Assembly (NCBI GenBank): GCA_944470555.2
Contig: OX104131.1
Location: 15,244,515 to 15,308,514, forward strand
DNA from: Heterobilharzia americana
Taxonomy: Eukaryota; Platyhelminthes; Trematoda; Strigeidida; Schistosomatidae
Direction of reading: 5' to 3'
Length of the DNA: 64,000 nucleotides
Each line of letters begins with the position of its first letter. The first letter of the stretch is position 1. Below, in pieces: positions 1 through 12,725 of the stretch. The translations under genes were made by a program, and so were the position numbers. A model generated the notes under the pieces. It searched no databases, was not told the origin of the DNA, and saw only the letters and a list, made by a program, of their open reading frames with translations.

Positions 1-249
1 AAGATTCAGATTTTTAAGTCAAGTCTCACAGCATGCGCATAACTATCTAGCCATTAGATTGGAACCAGTGGTCTATATCCTTTACTTCTTTGAATTTGCG
101 ATACAGCACGATCGTTATTCAATGTCACTGACAAGTATTTGTATTGATAGCCAGCTTGATTTACCATACAAGTCACGGCTTCTCATTGGAACTTCGGGAA
201 ATTCATCTTGTAGCGTGTCACTAGTGAGGACCAGTCAGCAATTCAACTC

Positions 250-560
250 AGAGGTTTGTGGGGATTTGTTTATTTCAAGGTAATACTGACCATGGAGTGT
301 CATCAGTTCAAGAACCATTAAAAGAAGAACTGTATGGGATTCGTTTATACTGACACTATGTCATGAATTGATAGGAGTAGGAAAGTGTGAACCATTGGCT
401 TAACAGGAATGTTCTTGCCCTAGATTCAACTTCTGCTTTGGCCACCTGTGTGAAATAAAGGGGTTCCATGCTAGGATGAAATAGCTATCCAGTGCTCCCA
501 GGCTTTCAATGGTTCTCCAATTGATATCAGTCTATGATGAGTACTACCTTGAAAATCTAC
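250..560. repeat. SINE-like repeat (family B), head-to-head pair
   Basis: The segment at about 250-330 reads as the antisense of the family (gaggtttgtgggga..., ...aaccattaaaag). The segment at about 430-560 reads sense (gatgaaatagctatccagtgctcc, then tttcaatggttctcc). The same words recur at 1840-1985, 11560-11665, 31485-31860 and 45361-45610. Some copies carry a GGTTCGAnCC-like box B, so a tRNA-related SINE is likely. The family name used here is my own. Confidence 0.55.
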
Positions 561-1839
561 CAATCTACACAAACTTTGGAATTGAAAACTTTGGTCTTGA
601 TACATTCCTTTTGAATAATGACTAATCTTCAAAATGGTCAACTTAGCTTCAATAGGTTTTCACTTGTATTCTTTTTTCCTTTATTCACTCAGCGTATGAA
701 TACATATATGAGTGTTTCAGTTACTAGTCGAATGTGTATGAAATGTCACCTTAATATTCACAACCATAAAAGTACATCACATTTGCGTCATATACACAAT
801 GATCAAGAGAGGAATATTTTGAAGTCTCTTAAGTGAAATCTGAGGATTATTTTTACATGTATTTCACACTTGTCAGATGCGAAATAATACTCTAATAGTA
901 ACTAATGATCAGCATGATTTGGTTCAGCATATTGGCCCAATTTTAAGCATCTAAGGATATTTACCTCATCCATGATAGACTGACTTGTAGTTGATGAACT
1001 GCGAAAGTCTCCCATATTGCTTGCAAACACATATTATGAATGATACTAGTTGAGTAACTGCTCATTTTATGATGAGTATACTGCATTACAATCCTTTTTG
1101 TTGTATTCAACAGCTACAAGAAATAGCTATTGAAAGTAGAATGAGTTAGACATTTTCAGTGTGTCGCATCGAAGCGATTGTGTAGAAGTGACGACTAGAC
1201 TAGTACCAGCCAACAGCATAATAAGTTGCTGACTGTTTGTTTCAGTATAATAGATGAATAATTAGCAGATGGGTAGGGTACTGGAAATGGTTAAAATCGG
1301 CAGCTCTTGGCGGTTGGCCATACAGGTATAAATTTATTCACTATTTTGTTTTCGTCCAAGTAAAGTTCAAACATCCTACTACTCAACACTTATTTACTCC
1401 TCCTCCTCTTATATCCTCTTATTCCCAGCTCTGTTGACATTTTCTGTCCTCCTCTCTCTCTATCGCTTCCTTCAGTGTTGTGAACTATGGCACCCTGAAT
1501 TGACTAACTTCAATTCCAGTTTCCAAGTTGTTGTTTGTTTGTTTTCTATCTGCGGGTTTTCTCAAACCTAAGTTTTTTTTAAGTTTTGATCAGAAGAATA
1601 ATATGAGAACCGTAATTACTTTGATAACACTAAAACATTCAATAACATGGATCATTAACTATTCTAAAATAAGTATGAGTTGAAATTAGGAGATGAAGAA
1701 TAGGTAACAGAATAGTTGAATAATTAGGAAACACAAAATATAAAAAAGGAGTTACTTCTATTCAGGGAAATGTCATGTTCAAAGGCGAATAGAAAACTTT
1801 GTTTAGAACACAACATTTTGCCTTTCATTTTCATATCTG

Positions 1840-1985
1840 AAGGTTCCGAGCCCAGTTCCCGGAGGTGTTGTTTGTCCAGTTCTGAAGAGTCTCAAGCTGA
1901 GATGAAACAGCTATCTAGTGGTTTCAAGCTTTAAATTGTTCCCCGGCCGATGCCAGTCCTTGACGACTACCAACTTGATGCATTT
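1840..1985 (+). repeat. SINE-like repeat (family B) copy
   Basis: It contains gatgaaacagctatctagtg, followed by a tttcaagctttaaattgttc-type stretch and gatgccagtcc..gactaccaactt. The order and spacing match the copies at 430-560 and 45505-45610. It is degenerate and non-coding. Confidence 0.5.
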
Positions 1986-2181
1986 CTATCGGTGAAAAGA
2001 ATGCCATTTTAACCTAAATTTCCGAAAAGAAACTGGCTCAAAGAAACGGACTACACTGTCTTAGAAGAAAACGACTCATTCTTGAAAACTAAGTATTTTG
2101 CAGTAGTTAAAGTTTAATAATCTTTTTAAATGAACTGACTATATTTCAGCTGAAATGAATTCGTTACAATTAAACTTTTAG

Positions 2182-2352
2182 GCTTGTCAGCTAATCATGG
2201 CCAATCGTACAAATTTAGATGAATTTTACCAACATTGCATAAGTTTAATTTCATTGAACAGTCTTCAGTTGGAATGGTTGTTGGCGCATTTGTCTGATCC
2301 ACCACCAGTTCCTGACGACTGGATTGATTTGATTGTGACTGGAGCTAAAGAA
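2182..2352 (+). CDS. AFDN: afadin exon 1 of window: DIL domain segment
   Basis: Acceptor tttag|GCTTGT and donor GAA|gtaagc give 57 codons in phase 0 at both ends (model residues 1-57). The peptide begins ACQLIMANRT and contains ISLNSLQLEWLL, which resembles the FKLNSLQLQALL segment near the end of the afadin DIL domain. The acidic/proline stretch DPPPVPDDWIDLIV and the helix after it also fit the DIL fold. The ATG at 2197 is internal and not the start: reading continues upstream without a break to the splice acceptor, and earlier DIL, FHA and RA exons must lie before the window. Confidence 0.88.
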
Positions 2353-5300
2353 GTAAGCAAGTCGTTCAGTTTTCGTGCATGTATGTATATGCATTATCAC
2401 TTTATCTTATGTAAGAGTTGTTTGTCGCCTTTCCATCTAAATCTCCTGTAGCTATTGAAACTGAAAGAAAGAAAGTTTCCTTGAGTATACTTATATGTCA
2501 ATTTATCAAACTTATCCCGTCAACTAATACATGGTTGATTTCAGTGTAACTGTTTGTCAGGAACCACTTCATGTTAGTTAGAATGTTTATAGATGACTTG
2601 ATACTGGTTGATGGTAATTTTTATTTGAACTCACACCATTGGCATTCTTCGATTAGATTCCTACTGAATAAAGGAACTCACTGCCTAGATAGAAGTTCAC
2701 TCTTTGCGACCGGAACCCTGAGTTTATCATCTAAAATACTGGTAAGTTTTGAATGATATGACTGTAAAATGTCTTCTCTGATATCAAGGGCAAAAAACCA
2801 CAAGTCACATGTCATAGGAAACCTATACTAAACTAGACAGAATCATGTAGGTGAAGTCAGTGTTGTAACTACAGGCTAAAAGGCTTTTCATCACATAATT
2901 CAATGATCCTATGGACATTATTTTTAGCGAAACTTCATTGGCAGGTAGGCTAGAGGTCTCTGGTCACCTAATATATAATTTCATCACAAAATCCAGTCCA
3001 GTCGAGTCCTTCAACTTGTCATTCCAATGTAAGTGTTAATACATGGGGAGTTGAACTGTTGAATACAGTTTGGGGTTATTATAAGCCAGACACCCGATGA
3101 AACTCAACTACTTCACTGAACAGTGTTTTGTTCTTACATGTGAAGATCTAAAGGTTTTTTCCTCGGTTTAGTCTGTTCACCCATTCCTCCCTTTTAATAA
3201 TGAGTAGGATACACAACACATGTTGTTTGTTTACTTTTCGCTCAAAAACGTTCGTTATTATTCTCGTTGTCTTCAGGATGGAGGTGTTTGCTCTTAGTCA
3301 AATGAATCCTTTCAGGTATTTCATGAGCAAAGTATTCCAGTTCTGATCCACAGTGTTCTGATTTAGTTTCTCGCATAGTTAACACCGCACATACCTTCTT
3401 TAGAGATCGAGAGGTGGAGAAAATTTGTCTTTCTGCAACCTCAGAGACCTTTTCACAAACGACCTTGGTCTCGTCTAAACTTAAATCAGCTTGTCAAAAA
3501 TGGATGCCTTTTCAGTTTGAAATGAAAGAAATAAAGTTGTGGTAACTGAGAAAATTGACACCAGTGAAGATCAAAAGTCTCAATAATTTTAACCAAACAG
3601 TATTTTTAATTCAGGTGATATTTTCACAAATGACGACTTGCTTTTAACTTGATATAAAAGCAGAACGTTTCAGAAAATTCAAACAAGTGATTGCTGGACA
3701 TTCAGTCAGACGTCAAAATGATAAAGTCATCTGAAATCTAGCGACAGAGTTACAATCTTTTGTTTAATATTACCCTGAGAACCTCATAAGTATTAGTGTT
3801 TCACTAGCCCATTAAACTGCTTGACTGACCGACTGATAAAACCAACGCGGAACCTTGCAAACAAGTGCATCGGCTCAAGTTGCCACACATCATAGTAGTA
3901 TCCAAAGAACAATTAGATAGAAAAAGAGTGATATCAAAGAAGGCAAGGTTGTGTGACAGGATAAACAGTTTGAAGATAGAGGTTAGTGGGAATATTCAAT
4001 CGTTAATAGATGTCAAGGAGTGAATGTATTTGCGTCGTTGTAAACGATTTTCATCCATGTCACCAAGAGTCTCGGGGATGATATGATTTGAACACTTTCC
4101 GGCCAGAGTACTTCATTGGTGGCGTTGCTGATTGCAACATTGGGTGAATTATGTTCTAACTCATGATGAACGTCAGTTTCTTCGAGGTCGCGGATACTAC
4201 TTGCTGAAGCGTACCAGCAAGCACTAAACCTAGCTTCAGGTCTTCGTGAAGACTTCCGCCCACCAACCAACTAATACCCGTCAAAGTGCACCGCTAAGCT
4301 GAACCTCCTAGTTTGGTGGTGACATTGCGGATTGATGAACAGGATTCGGTTCGCACTCAGGAGTAGACAACATGAAATTAGTTGCTCTTCAGTGCCCATG
4401 CAATCGAAACTTTCCTTCTCAGATGAATTAATTAGAGTATATCTCTGGAAATATCAGCTACAACAGCGAAAACAAGTCACCTGGTGATTGAAACATTTTA
4501 GCGTAGTTAGCTAGCATTGCTGACTGACATTGTTGTGGGTCTATGATGAATATTATAAAATATACAGATCCTCATGATAATAAAGTTCTCAGTAGTAATA
4601 ATAGTGTTGATGAAAGTAGCAAATAATCAAAAGAGAGAAGACAACACAAGAATGTTGATCCATTGATGAAAAACTGTGTACTGTTAGGTGAAGTCTCAAT
4701 ACTAACATCTGAGTGATAAGGTCGCTTACTGCGGATTGTCTCTATCCAGCAAACTGTAAAGATGTTTATCATGTTTTTTTCTTACCAAGGGAGAGGTGTA
4801 CAGATGTACAGCGTCGATATACCTTTCACCCGATACCTGAATGTATATACAATTTCTGGATACAGAAACTGAAACTATTTGCTTGAATTTTAATAGCTTC
4901 CATGTTACGCAAAAGATGAGTTCAAGTACAGGTAGAAAGATTCACTGATATGCGATAAATAATTTTGAATGCATTAGTATCTTCGAAAGAGTATGCTATG
5001 ACTGTTAGTGTGACTCAACAGTCTACTAGCAATATAAGCATAGCAGTCTACGAGCTATACGAACCTAACCTGCAAACAAGTCGACTCTACACCCCAATAA
5101 GAACGTCAACCAAAACAATAACAATACCGATTATGCGCACAGACAAGAAGAGAAGACGGACCGTTGACAAAGTCTTTTTATTGTCTCAACAACAGTCATA
5201 ACAGTTGAGAGCGATGGTGAATGTGTACACTTCTAAACGACGTTAACAACACATTTAGGTTAAAAAAGTTAACAACCAATTAGAATTCAACCTCCAGAGC

Positions 5301-6411
5301 AATGGGGAAACAAAAGCCAGCAAGGTCGCAAAACAGCAATGATAAGTTATTTTAAGGTCATAGACAAACACCAGGCAACATTATGCAAAATTAGGAGCAT
5401 ATATCAGGGTATAGTCACCATCGACCAAATGCCACAAGAGTGAGCTTCTCGTGGATTTTATCAATCCCCTTCTTAACTAGAGTTGCGTAAACGTGCATCA
5501 GAAATTAGCTGTTGAAGAACTGAATCCCGTATATAGCTAAAATCTGTGCTACCGAACAATTTTAGATCGTTCAACACTGCAACCAGAATATTTCATACCG
5601 TAAACTGAGGGTATTAGAACCAAAGAACTTCACCATCGTATAACATTTCTTCAATAAACTTGAAACGGCCAGTCAGAGTCTAATTTTGTGTGTTAACATT
5701 TTGGAATGCGGGTGCTCCGCAAATATCTACAGTTTATGCTACAAGTAAACTAATTTTTCTAGGGATAAGAAATGAATATCTTTCTATTTGCTGAGGAGTT
5801 ATGATCACAAATGCTTGCGTCGTTTTACAAATAGGAGTGTAGTAACTAAAACTATGCAAAGTGGTCGAGAAGGCAGGCATGGAGTTTCATTGTTTGTTTT
5901 TGAATGTGAAAGGTTTTAAAATATACTTGTACACCATAAATTAATCAGCCAGACCTACTGGCCTATTATTTTCGTAAGGCGTTCCCCCTTAAATTGAGAC
6001 GCTGAGATTTAGTAGTTATAATTAGGGTCAGGATATGATCCCATGTTTGTCTATTGATGCCTACGTGTAACCTAGTGAAAGTCATTCATTCTTGATTTCT
6101 TCAGCTTTGGAGCAATATGAACGTTTGAGGAGATCTGTCGAATTGCCAAATACAGTAAAATTTACTGACAAAATTTACTAGTTTGATCAAACTTCTCCTC
6201 ATAAACTATTGGCAAGCTCTCTGTTGACAGTCAAACAACATTAATATTTCAAAGTCACTGAAGGGGTCACTTGGGCATGGCAGAATTCCTCAGTTCCCTC
6301 TTGGAGTTGTTCTGTTTATTACGGAACACATACATATAATTAATAGGATCTTAAATATAGACATAATAGTAAATCTTCCGAAATTTTTTCAATGAATTAC
6401 ATCTAATTTAG
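2353..6411 (+). other. afadin intron 1
   Basis: This intron is about 4.1 kb. It holds a family-A repeat (about 3830-4420). Nothing else in it can be assigned. The small open frames at 2571-2756, 4572-4772 (-) and 4965-5201 lack domain features, and I treat them as chance frames or repeat debris. Confidence 0.6.
3830..4420 (+). repeat. family-A interspersed repeat, longest copy
   Basis: The head reads aaccttgcaaacaagtgcat then cggctcaagttgccacac. The body has atgtcaccaagagtc, and the tail has the ccaaccaac...aggattcggttcgc region. The same blocks recur at 24495-24960, 26030-26340 and 50045-50450 (+) and, antisense, at 21300-21480 and 25790-25985. Some copies carry a ggttcaagtc motif like a pol III box B. 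The element class is unknown. The minus-strand frame at 4013-4270 inside it is probably not a gene. Confidence 0.6.
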
Positions 6412-6699
6412 GTGAATGACCGTGCATATGCAGATGAAATGGAGCACTACATCAATACAGGACAATCTGACTTAACAGTCTCTGAGTTACAATTGAATGA
6501 ATTAAAAGAATTACCTATCCCGCTACTACTGCCGGCGGATGGTTATGCTTCAGATGCTGTCTTAACTGGTATCCCAGACGGTCTTTTGGATTTTCTACGT
6601 CCGCTCATCAAAGATGGATTAATTAAGGTGAAGAAGCATTCCATTACAAATGGACAATTGGATAACCGACCGTGGACTAATTGTATGCGCTTAGCAATG
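6412..6699 (+). CDS. AFDN: afadin exon 2 of window: C-terminal end of DIL domain
   Basis: Acceptor atttag|GTGAAT and donor ATG|gtgagt give 96 codons, phase 0 to 0 (model residues 58-153). The block PIPLLLPADGYASDAV followed by GIPDGLLDFLRPLIKDGLI matches the highly conserved end of the afadin DIL domain (LPFLLPEDGYSCDVV, NIPNGLQEFLDPL). The closing W in NRPWTNCM corresponds to the tryptophan that follows this block in afadin. This is the most diagnostic exon for telling afadin from other PDZ proteins. The GTG at 6412 is an ordinary Val codon after the splice, not a start. Confidence 0.95.
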
Positions 6700-9600
6700 G
6701 TGAGTTTGACAATGTAGTCTTTCTTATTTTTGCATTTCATCATTCTAACTACTCATAAGTAGATTTACATTTCTAAGTAAAATTATAGACCATATTATAT
6801 CATGATTGCTGATAACATTCCAAATCAACCTCACTCTAATTCAGTTTATGACTCATTTTGTAAATACTACGACCACGTGCGAAGTATTATGGAATGAATA
6901 GGTAGATGAAAATATTTACAGTTTTTCTGTCATCAGTTGCTATTCAGCAGTTCGATTGTTGTAAAGATTTTCAAAACGCGCGTAAGTAAGCAATAAGAAT
7001 TGAAGATTTATTCCGGTGATTAAAATAAGTTCAAGGAACGTTATGGTGTAATATACATTGGCGGGAAAGTATTTTTAGTCAATCGTTTAAGCAGGCTGTG
7101 GATAAGTGGGTGAAGAGTGAGGAATTTGATTGCCCACTGATAATTTTTATTGACAACCTTTTGGAAATTTGAAACAATTAGTCCCTTTAATAAATTTCGA
7201 TAACGCTATTAGAAGATGAAGATTATCTGAAAAATGTGATGTATTTGCGCAATACATTTTTCAGATAATCTTCGTATTCTAATAGCGTTATCGAAACCTT
7301 TTGGAAGTCAGAATATAAGAGATACAGTTTGCACGTTAATCAACAGATTTGAACACGTGGCACTGGAATTTTTAAGAAATTGACAGTCTGTAACAGTGAC
7401 ATCCTACTGAAGTGATTTTTGGTCAAAAAAGCCTTTTTATATTTATTAGAAATTGGTAAGATTTTCCGTAGCTAAAATTAACGGTTCCTCCGACCAAATA
7501 CTACTTAGTTGAATCTGTCCGAAGGCATGGATTTCGGAGAACGCAAGCATATTTCTCTGGAAAGTTTTCGTTATCATAAAATACTGGGTATTTAGCCCCT
7601 CAGTTGAATGTACATATCACAAATATTTTAGTCAAGCAGCACTTAGTGACTGTTTTGTTTACATGCTTGCTGCTTTTCACTAATACGCATGCATAACTGT
7701 CTCTCAGAAACACGTTCAAGAATTTGACTTCTCAGGGTGAGTCAGTTTCTGCTGATGATTTGCTTTGAATGCAGCTATTATATTGTTTTAACTGGATGGA
7801 AATGGGATAAAAGCACTATGTATGAAAATATTTGTTTGATTCTAGAATCACTATCGTTCAACGCCTACTGTATGATCTCCTTTTACTAACGTTCACTGCC
7901 TCACATTGTCAGAATGACTTTTCAAAATCAGTATAAATTCATTCTAATTTGGGAGTATGTTGTCGCAAAGTGACGACTTCTTTGTAATGTATCATCATCT
8001 TGATCTTAAAACGAACCTTTGGTCTTTCAGGTATCATAGCTGGCATATCAATATATCGATTTAATATGGTCTTACTTTTATGAGAAATATCTCATAGCAC
8101 TAGTTAGTAAATCTTCTCAGATGACTATTTTTTCAACTAGCTGCCTGTAATTCCCATAAGGTTTTTCTCTGCATCTCACTACGATGCTTGACATTAAGGT
8201 GCCATGAATTAATAGAGTCTCCATATTACTATAATTTCTAATCAGCTGTGTTGCTTAGCAGTAGCACATTGGGTTAATTAAAGCAAGTATCTCACCATAT
8301 TTGACCATGGTTAGAAGGACAATGCAGAAAAGAAGAATCATGTAGGGACTTCATTTGTTAACTGGTAACCATTGGGAGTCAGCACACTACACCACTTCAC
8401 TGCCACATGGATCGAGGATCAAAGGAAAATGTTTGACGAGGAGTCACATAAGCTAACCATCTTCAATCTCAGCTTCTCAGTCAGTATTACAGATCATATA
8501 AAAATCATGAAACAGTAATAGTAACGAAAGTTTCAGGGCATTCACGCAGATTTAGTGTTTAGGGTCAGAGCAGAGTCGTTTAGATTGTTAGTGGGACTCA
8601 GGTAGTCCCATGTCGTATAATGAGGACCGCCTTCTGAACCAGTGTGCACACCACAGCATATTTTTAGCTAGCACCAACTTCCAGTACATTCATCACAGTC
8701 ATATCTCATCCCTCTGCTCCTCAATCTTGAACTCATACAGATCATGTTACAGTTAGTTATTGATAGTAAAGTTATATTCAAAATATCAGCTTGCTCTGAA
8801 TCACCTGTTTACACTCTGATCGCACCTCAATATGTGTTAGTTTCATCTTGTGTGTTACTGACGACCACTACCGTCGTCAAGAACGGGTTGATGTGGGCGA
8901 ATTTGTTGTTCTCAGTATAGCAGCCACGTTGCAGATTAAACTAGATTCAAGGCCAGCAGTCCATCCCCCAGAAATCAGAGATTATTATGGACTGCACCCG
9001 AAAATCGCTGCAAAGAAACAGAATAAATCTGTTCTCAGCTTCGAAAAACGTCTCGTTAATAGACACTATGGTCTTGGTTGGTTCCTTGCAACTTCTTGAC
9101 TCTCGTCAGTCTGCTTCAGCATATAGTGCGTAAAATGACATGCTTAAGGTGCTTACATAACAGAATACACAATATCAGTTGGTTGAAAGACTTTGAGGCC
9201 TGTTGGTTGAAAGGCTTGTGTGAGTTAGGAGCAGTAACTGTATCTGGTGATTACCGGGAGTTGCTTCATCTCATACAAGCCGCTACCAGCAAGGAGCTCA
9301 GTAACAATGAGATGGTCTATGAAATAGGCAGCAAGCTAATTATCAGCTTTTGAAGATCATTGGAATGCTGCACAGAGCACTTCAAAAAGCAACTTAGTTC
9401 GACTATTCTCCAGTAACATTGATTTTAGTTTTTTGTGGTCCGTGGCCAGTTGATACTTCGGCGTAGGTGCAAGTGTTTCAAATGAAAAATCGGAAGTTAT
9501 CAAGAAGTCTTCGTATTTGATCATTTATATGAGTTCTGGTTAGGGTGTGACTGATGATATCCCCGATCGTATGTAAAGGGCTGGAGCGTCATACCCCGGT

Positions 9601-10595
9601 CTGGTTCGCATTCGGCGCCATCTCAACGTTAGCCTAACTCCAAGGTGTCGGGTGCGCAAAGCATTCATATGAGTATTTCTGCTTTACACCTGCACTTACT
9701 GAGATCTCCAAGCTGAGGATGACCAGCCACTCTGCATGTTGTCCAATACGGTTGTCTTCAAAGGACTGCTGGTACCTGGTGTAATCACAATGTAAATTAC
9801 TCTGGGATACAATGATGTAGACTTGGATGGTACGTTGACTGTCATTTGTTCAACGAAGTCATTTTGAAACTATGGGCTCTGTGGCTTGAACACGTGCTAC
9901 GGATATTATCCCAACGGTTTGCATGCCGTCTACTGTTCGCTTGCCCTTGGACTTATATGACAAGAAAGTGGAGAAGTGCCCAGTATATGACATCGTGCTA
10001 TGAAGTGAAGGATATTCCCCTTGTATTAGCATCCGTTGGTGTCTGATTGGTCTCTCGATGGAGAGTGGGACACCACGTGCCTCAGTGGCCTGAAGCAATA
10101 CCAGTTATGTTTCAGAACTGAAATCACTGGGAATTATGCTGCTGCATTCTAGTTTCTTGTTATCGAACGGTAAAGGAAAGACCATAGAAGATTCGTTAAA
10201 TGCAGGTTTCAGATTCATTTCTTCGATAACCCACCTCTATTTTTCCTTCTGCACTTTCTCCATTTCCATCCTACTGAATTACATTAGTGTCTTCTTAGAG
10301 TTCCAATGACGCCTTTCTTGGGGCATTAACTACAAGAGGTTTGTGTTTTTAAATGGCTAATCGGTAAATAAACTATCTGCTTGACAGTTCTACCATGGTA
10401 GCTTCCAGAAGCATCTGACCAAATTAGTGTTTGAAGGCAAAAGTGACTGTCTTCTCTGAGGAGCTGATATCAGTATGTGGCCGAGTGATTGATCTAGCGC
10501 CTTCAGAACACTTCGCATCCTCATTATACAATCAGTAACGACTGCATAGCCTAATTCCTATTATCTTTTTATTTCTGTCTTTCACTGGCCACCAG
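6700..10595 (+). other. afadin intron 2
   Basis: This intron is about 3.9 kb. It contains the palindromic PLE-derived insertion at 7167-7294. Two overlapping frames at 8848-9099 and 9078-9353 together span about 500 bp of fairly open sequence, but I recognise no family in them. The rest is AT-rich and unassigned. Confidence 0.55.
7155..7306. mobile_element. palindromic PLE 3'-end insertion with 12-bp direct repeats
   Basis: The arms at 7196-7245 and 7251-7295 are inverted copies of the motif acattttt-cagataatctt..ctaatagcgttatcgaa. The same motif lies at the 3' end of PLE sequence at about 16280-16345. The unit is bracketed by aaccttttggaa at 7155-7166 and 7295-7306, which looks like a target-site duplication. 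The two arms are near-identical except for a few substitutions and one small gap, so the structure is younger than most repeats nearby. Confidence 0.7.
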
Positions 10596-11057
10596 TATGA
10601 AAAAGAAAATGACGATCGAAATCAACACAATGAAGCGAAATCGACAACATTATCAAGATCTAATCGAGGTCGTCCAAGTCCCACTACTACTGATAAGCAC
10701 GACCAATTAAAACAAGAAAATCGACAAGGTGAAAGACAACACTTCAATGAAAGTAATGATAATGAAACAAATTCTACTAGTAGTCTTACTAGTAGTATTG
10801 ATAGTAGTGGGAGCAATTTTAAAGAATTCTCTACACAAACTGTACGCTATCAACCAAATAAAACTGGGACTTTACAGAAATCGTTTAACTCATTACTGGC
10901 GAATAAAGAGACGAGAACACACCTTTCTCTACCGGATTTGAGTCATGTCAGCTTTGAACAACTGGCTAAAGAAGCCAACGTACCAATGAAGTCAATTACT
11001 CAATTCTTTTTGAAAAAGTACAATAATAGTCTAGGGTTGAGTATAGTTGCCGCCAAA
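10596..11057 (+). CDS. AFDN: afadin exon 3 of window: linker and start of PDZ domain
   Basis: Acceptor ccaccag|TATGAA and donor AAA|gtaagt give 154 codons, phase 0 to 0 (model residues 154-307). The first two thirds are a hydrophilic Ser/Asn/Asp/Arg-rich linker with no fold that I recognise. The end reads ITQFFLKKYNNSLGLSIVAAK, where the afadin PDZ begins ITVTLKKQNGMGLSIVAAK. The LGLSI tract is the carboxylate-binding loop (GLGF equivalent). There is only one late in-frame ATG, so start-based ORF finders miss this exon. Confidence 0.95.
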
Positions 11058-11559
11058 GTAAGTTGAACAGATGAGGTGATTAGCCTTTCTTTATTAACTT
11101 GTGCCGCATATTCAAAGTCGGAGTGTATACCAATGTCTTTGAAAACGCCTTTTGTACAGGTCAAATATAAGATGACACGCCGGGACTAATTTTTATTCCA
11201 ATCCAATTTTTTGATGAGGGGAACACACACTAGATCATAATTGTTGATTAAATCGCATCAAACATGTGGACGTCTCTTTTTTGTTATTGACTAACCTATA
11301 CCCGAAGAAATATTCTACTGTATATCATGTAGGAAAAGCTGTTATTCATCATCCACTGACATCACTTTGAGAATCATTGAGATCTAGAAGCACTCGACAG
11401 CTGTATTGCACTAGTATTTGACTTTTCAGTAGTGCACACCCATAAACCACTAGAGATCGAACCCAAGGCCTTCAGGTTCAGATGCCAACATATAACCATC
11501 CAGTCAGATTTCGCTAATCTACATTTTCCTACTTCTGTCTGTTCGTGATGTAATGCAGC

Positions 11560-11665
11560 AGTCCTGGTTCAATCCCTGGGTTAGGAAGAAACAGCTATCT
11601 AGTGCCTTCGGGTTTTCAATGGTTCTCTAACTAATATCAGTAAAATCCCACGTAAACCTTCAAAA
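11560..11665 (+). repeat. SINE-like repeat (family B) copy
   Basis: A cctggttcaatccctggg box-B-like motif is followed by agaaacagctatctagtgcc and ttttcaatggttctctaac..atcag. This is the order seen in the other family-B copies. Confidence 0.55.
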
Positions 11666-12039
11666 TGGAAGTAGGACATTTATTACTCATTCATAATGGT
11701 TATTGATGGCATAATGTTTTATGTGAGAGCATAAAGCGGTTTTTAATGAGTGATTTTGCTACATCTCTGACATCGAATGAAATTACAAGTCGGATAATAC
11801 TAGAACTATACAGAGCGTCGTACAATTGAAAGATAATTTTGTTGAGGACTTTGACAACTGGCACTTATTGAGATGCCTTCAAGACCAAGGAAGTGCCTAG
11901 TCATTAGTTAATTTAATACGAAATCCTAGCGGCAGATAAAGTGAATCAGGAAACGGTTGATAGTAATCATTTCAAGACATTTCATCAGTTGCTGGAGTCA
12001 TGGACCGTTTTTTAATCATAATAATGATAATAGCTTCAT

Positions 12040-12115
12040 TCCAAATAAGAATTGTGGTACAGTATGGAAGTCTCAGCATTTAATAGTTCAACGAATTCAT
12101 TCCATGTACAATATC
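12040..12115 (+). repeat. short dispersed repeat shared with intron 17
   Basis: The string agaattgtggta..gtatggaagtct..gtatttaa..ttcaac recurs with a few changes at about 53440-53510. The class is unknown. Confidence 0.4.
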
Positions 12116-12725
12116 TTTAAGCGACATAGTCATTACATTTGAATAATGTTAATAATAACAGGGAAAGAAGGCTCAATGTGAAACATGAACCTGGTACTAC
12201 ACTATCGTTAGGTTTGAACTTGTGAATGAATAGCAAATCCAGGACAAGTTTGATAGTAGTAGTTTTTTTCAGCCGTTACCAAACTCTGCGATTTGACACT
12301 GCTATCGACATTCTGTGCATCTATAAGTCCATTGGTGAATTGTTTATTCTTTGTTTTGTTGTTAGCTTGAAAAACAGCAGTTTGAAACCATTTTAAAAGT
12401 GTGCAAGTGACGCGTTTAAAAGACATATTTAAAAGATTAAAGCAACCTGAAAGGAAAAAACTTGATGAAATAAATTTTGGGGAGAAAATATTCAATAGCT
12501 CAAGATTTAAGCAGGTCGACTCTGTTTTAATGGTCCACATGGTCCTGTGAAATAGATATGGTCTGGTTTTAGTCTCTAAAAGACCAGGCATCACTGATTT
12601 TCCTCAAACTAGGTGCTTGACAAACCCCTGAGTGGTCACCTTTTATAGATACACGTTACTATTTCACAAAACGATTTAACATTTAATTCGAACTACTCTA
12701 AAAATCTGACATTCTATCCCAACAG

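Larger units (their letters stand above)
1..2181 (+). other. intron (partial) upstream of the first visible afadin exon
   Basis: No coding exon is recognisable here. The stretch ends in a pyrimidine-rich acceptor (tag at 2179-2181). It contains SINE-like sequence at about 250-560 and 1840-1985. The open frames at 59-283 and 618-836 show no protein-family features and partly overlap the repeats. The remainder looks like AT-rich intronic sequence. Confidence 0.6.
11058..12725 (+). other. afadin intron 3
   Basis: This intron is about 1.7 kb and interrupts the PDZ domain just after its GLSI loop. It holds a family-B SINE-like copy (about 11560-11665) and, at about 12040-12115, a short sequence shared with 53440-53540. 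The minus-strand frame at 12208-12594 (128 codons) has no recognisable domain, and I do not call it. Confidence 0.6.

Noticed and set aside
12208..12594. 128-codon minus-strand gene in intron 3
   Set aside because: It has no recognisable motif or splice context, and its composition is like the surrounding intron.
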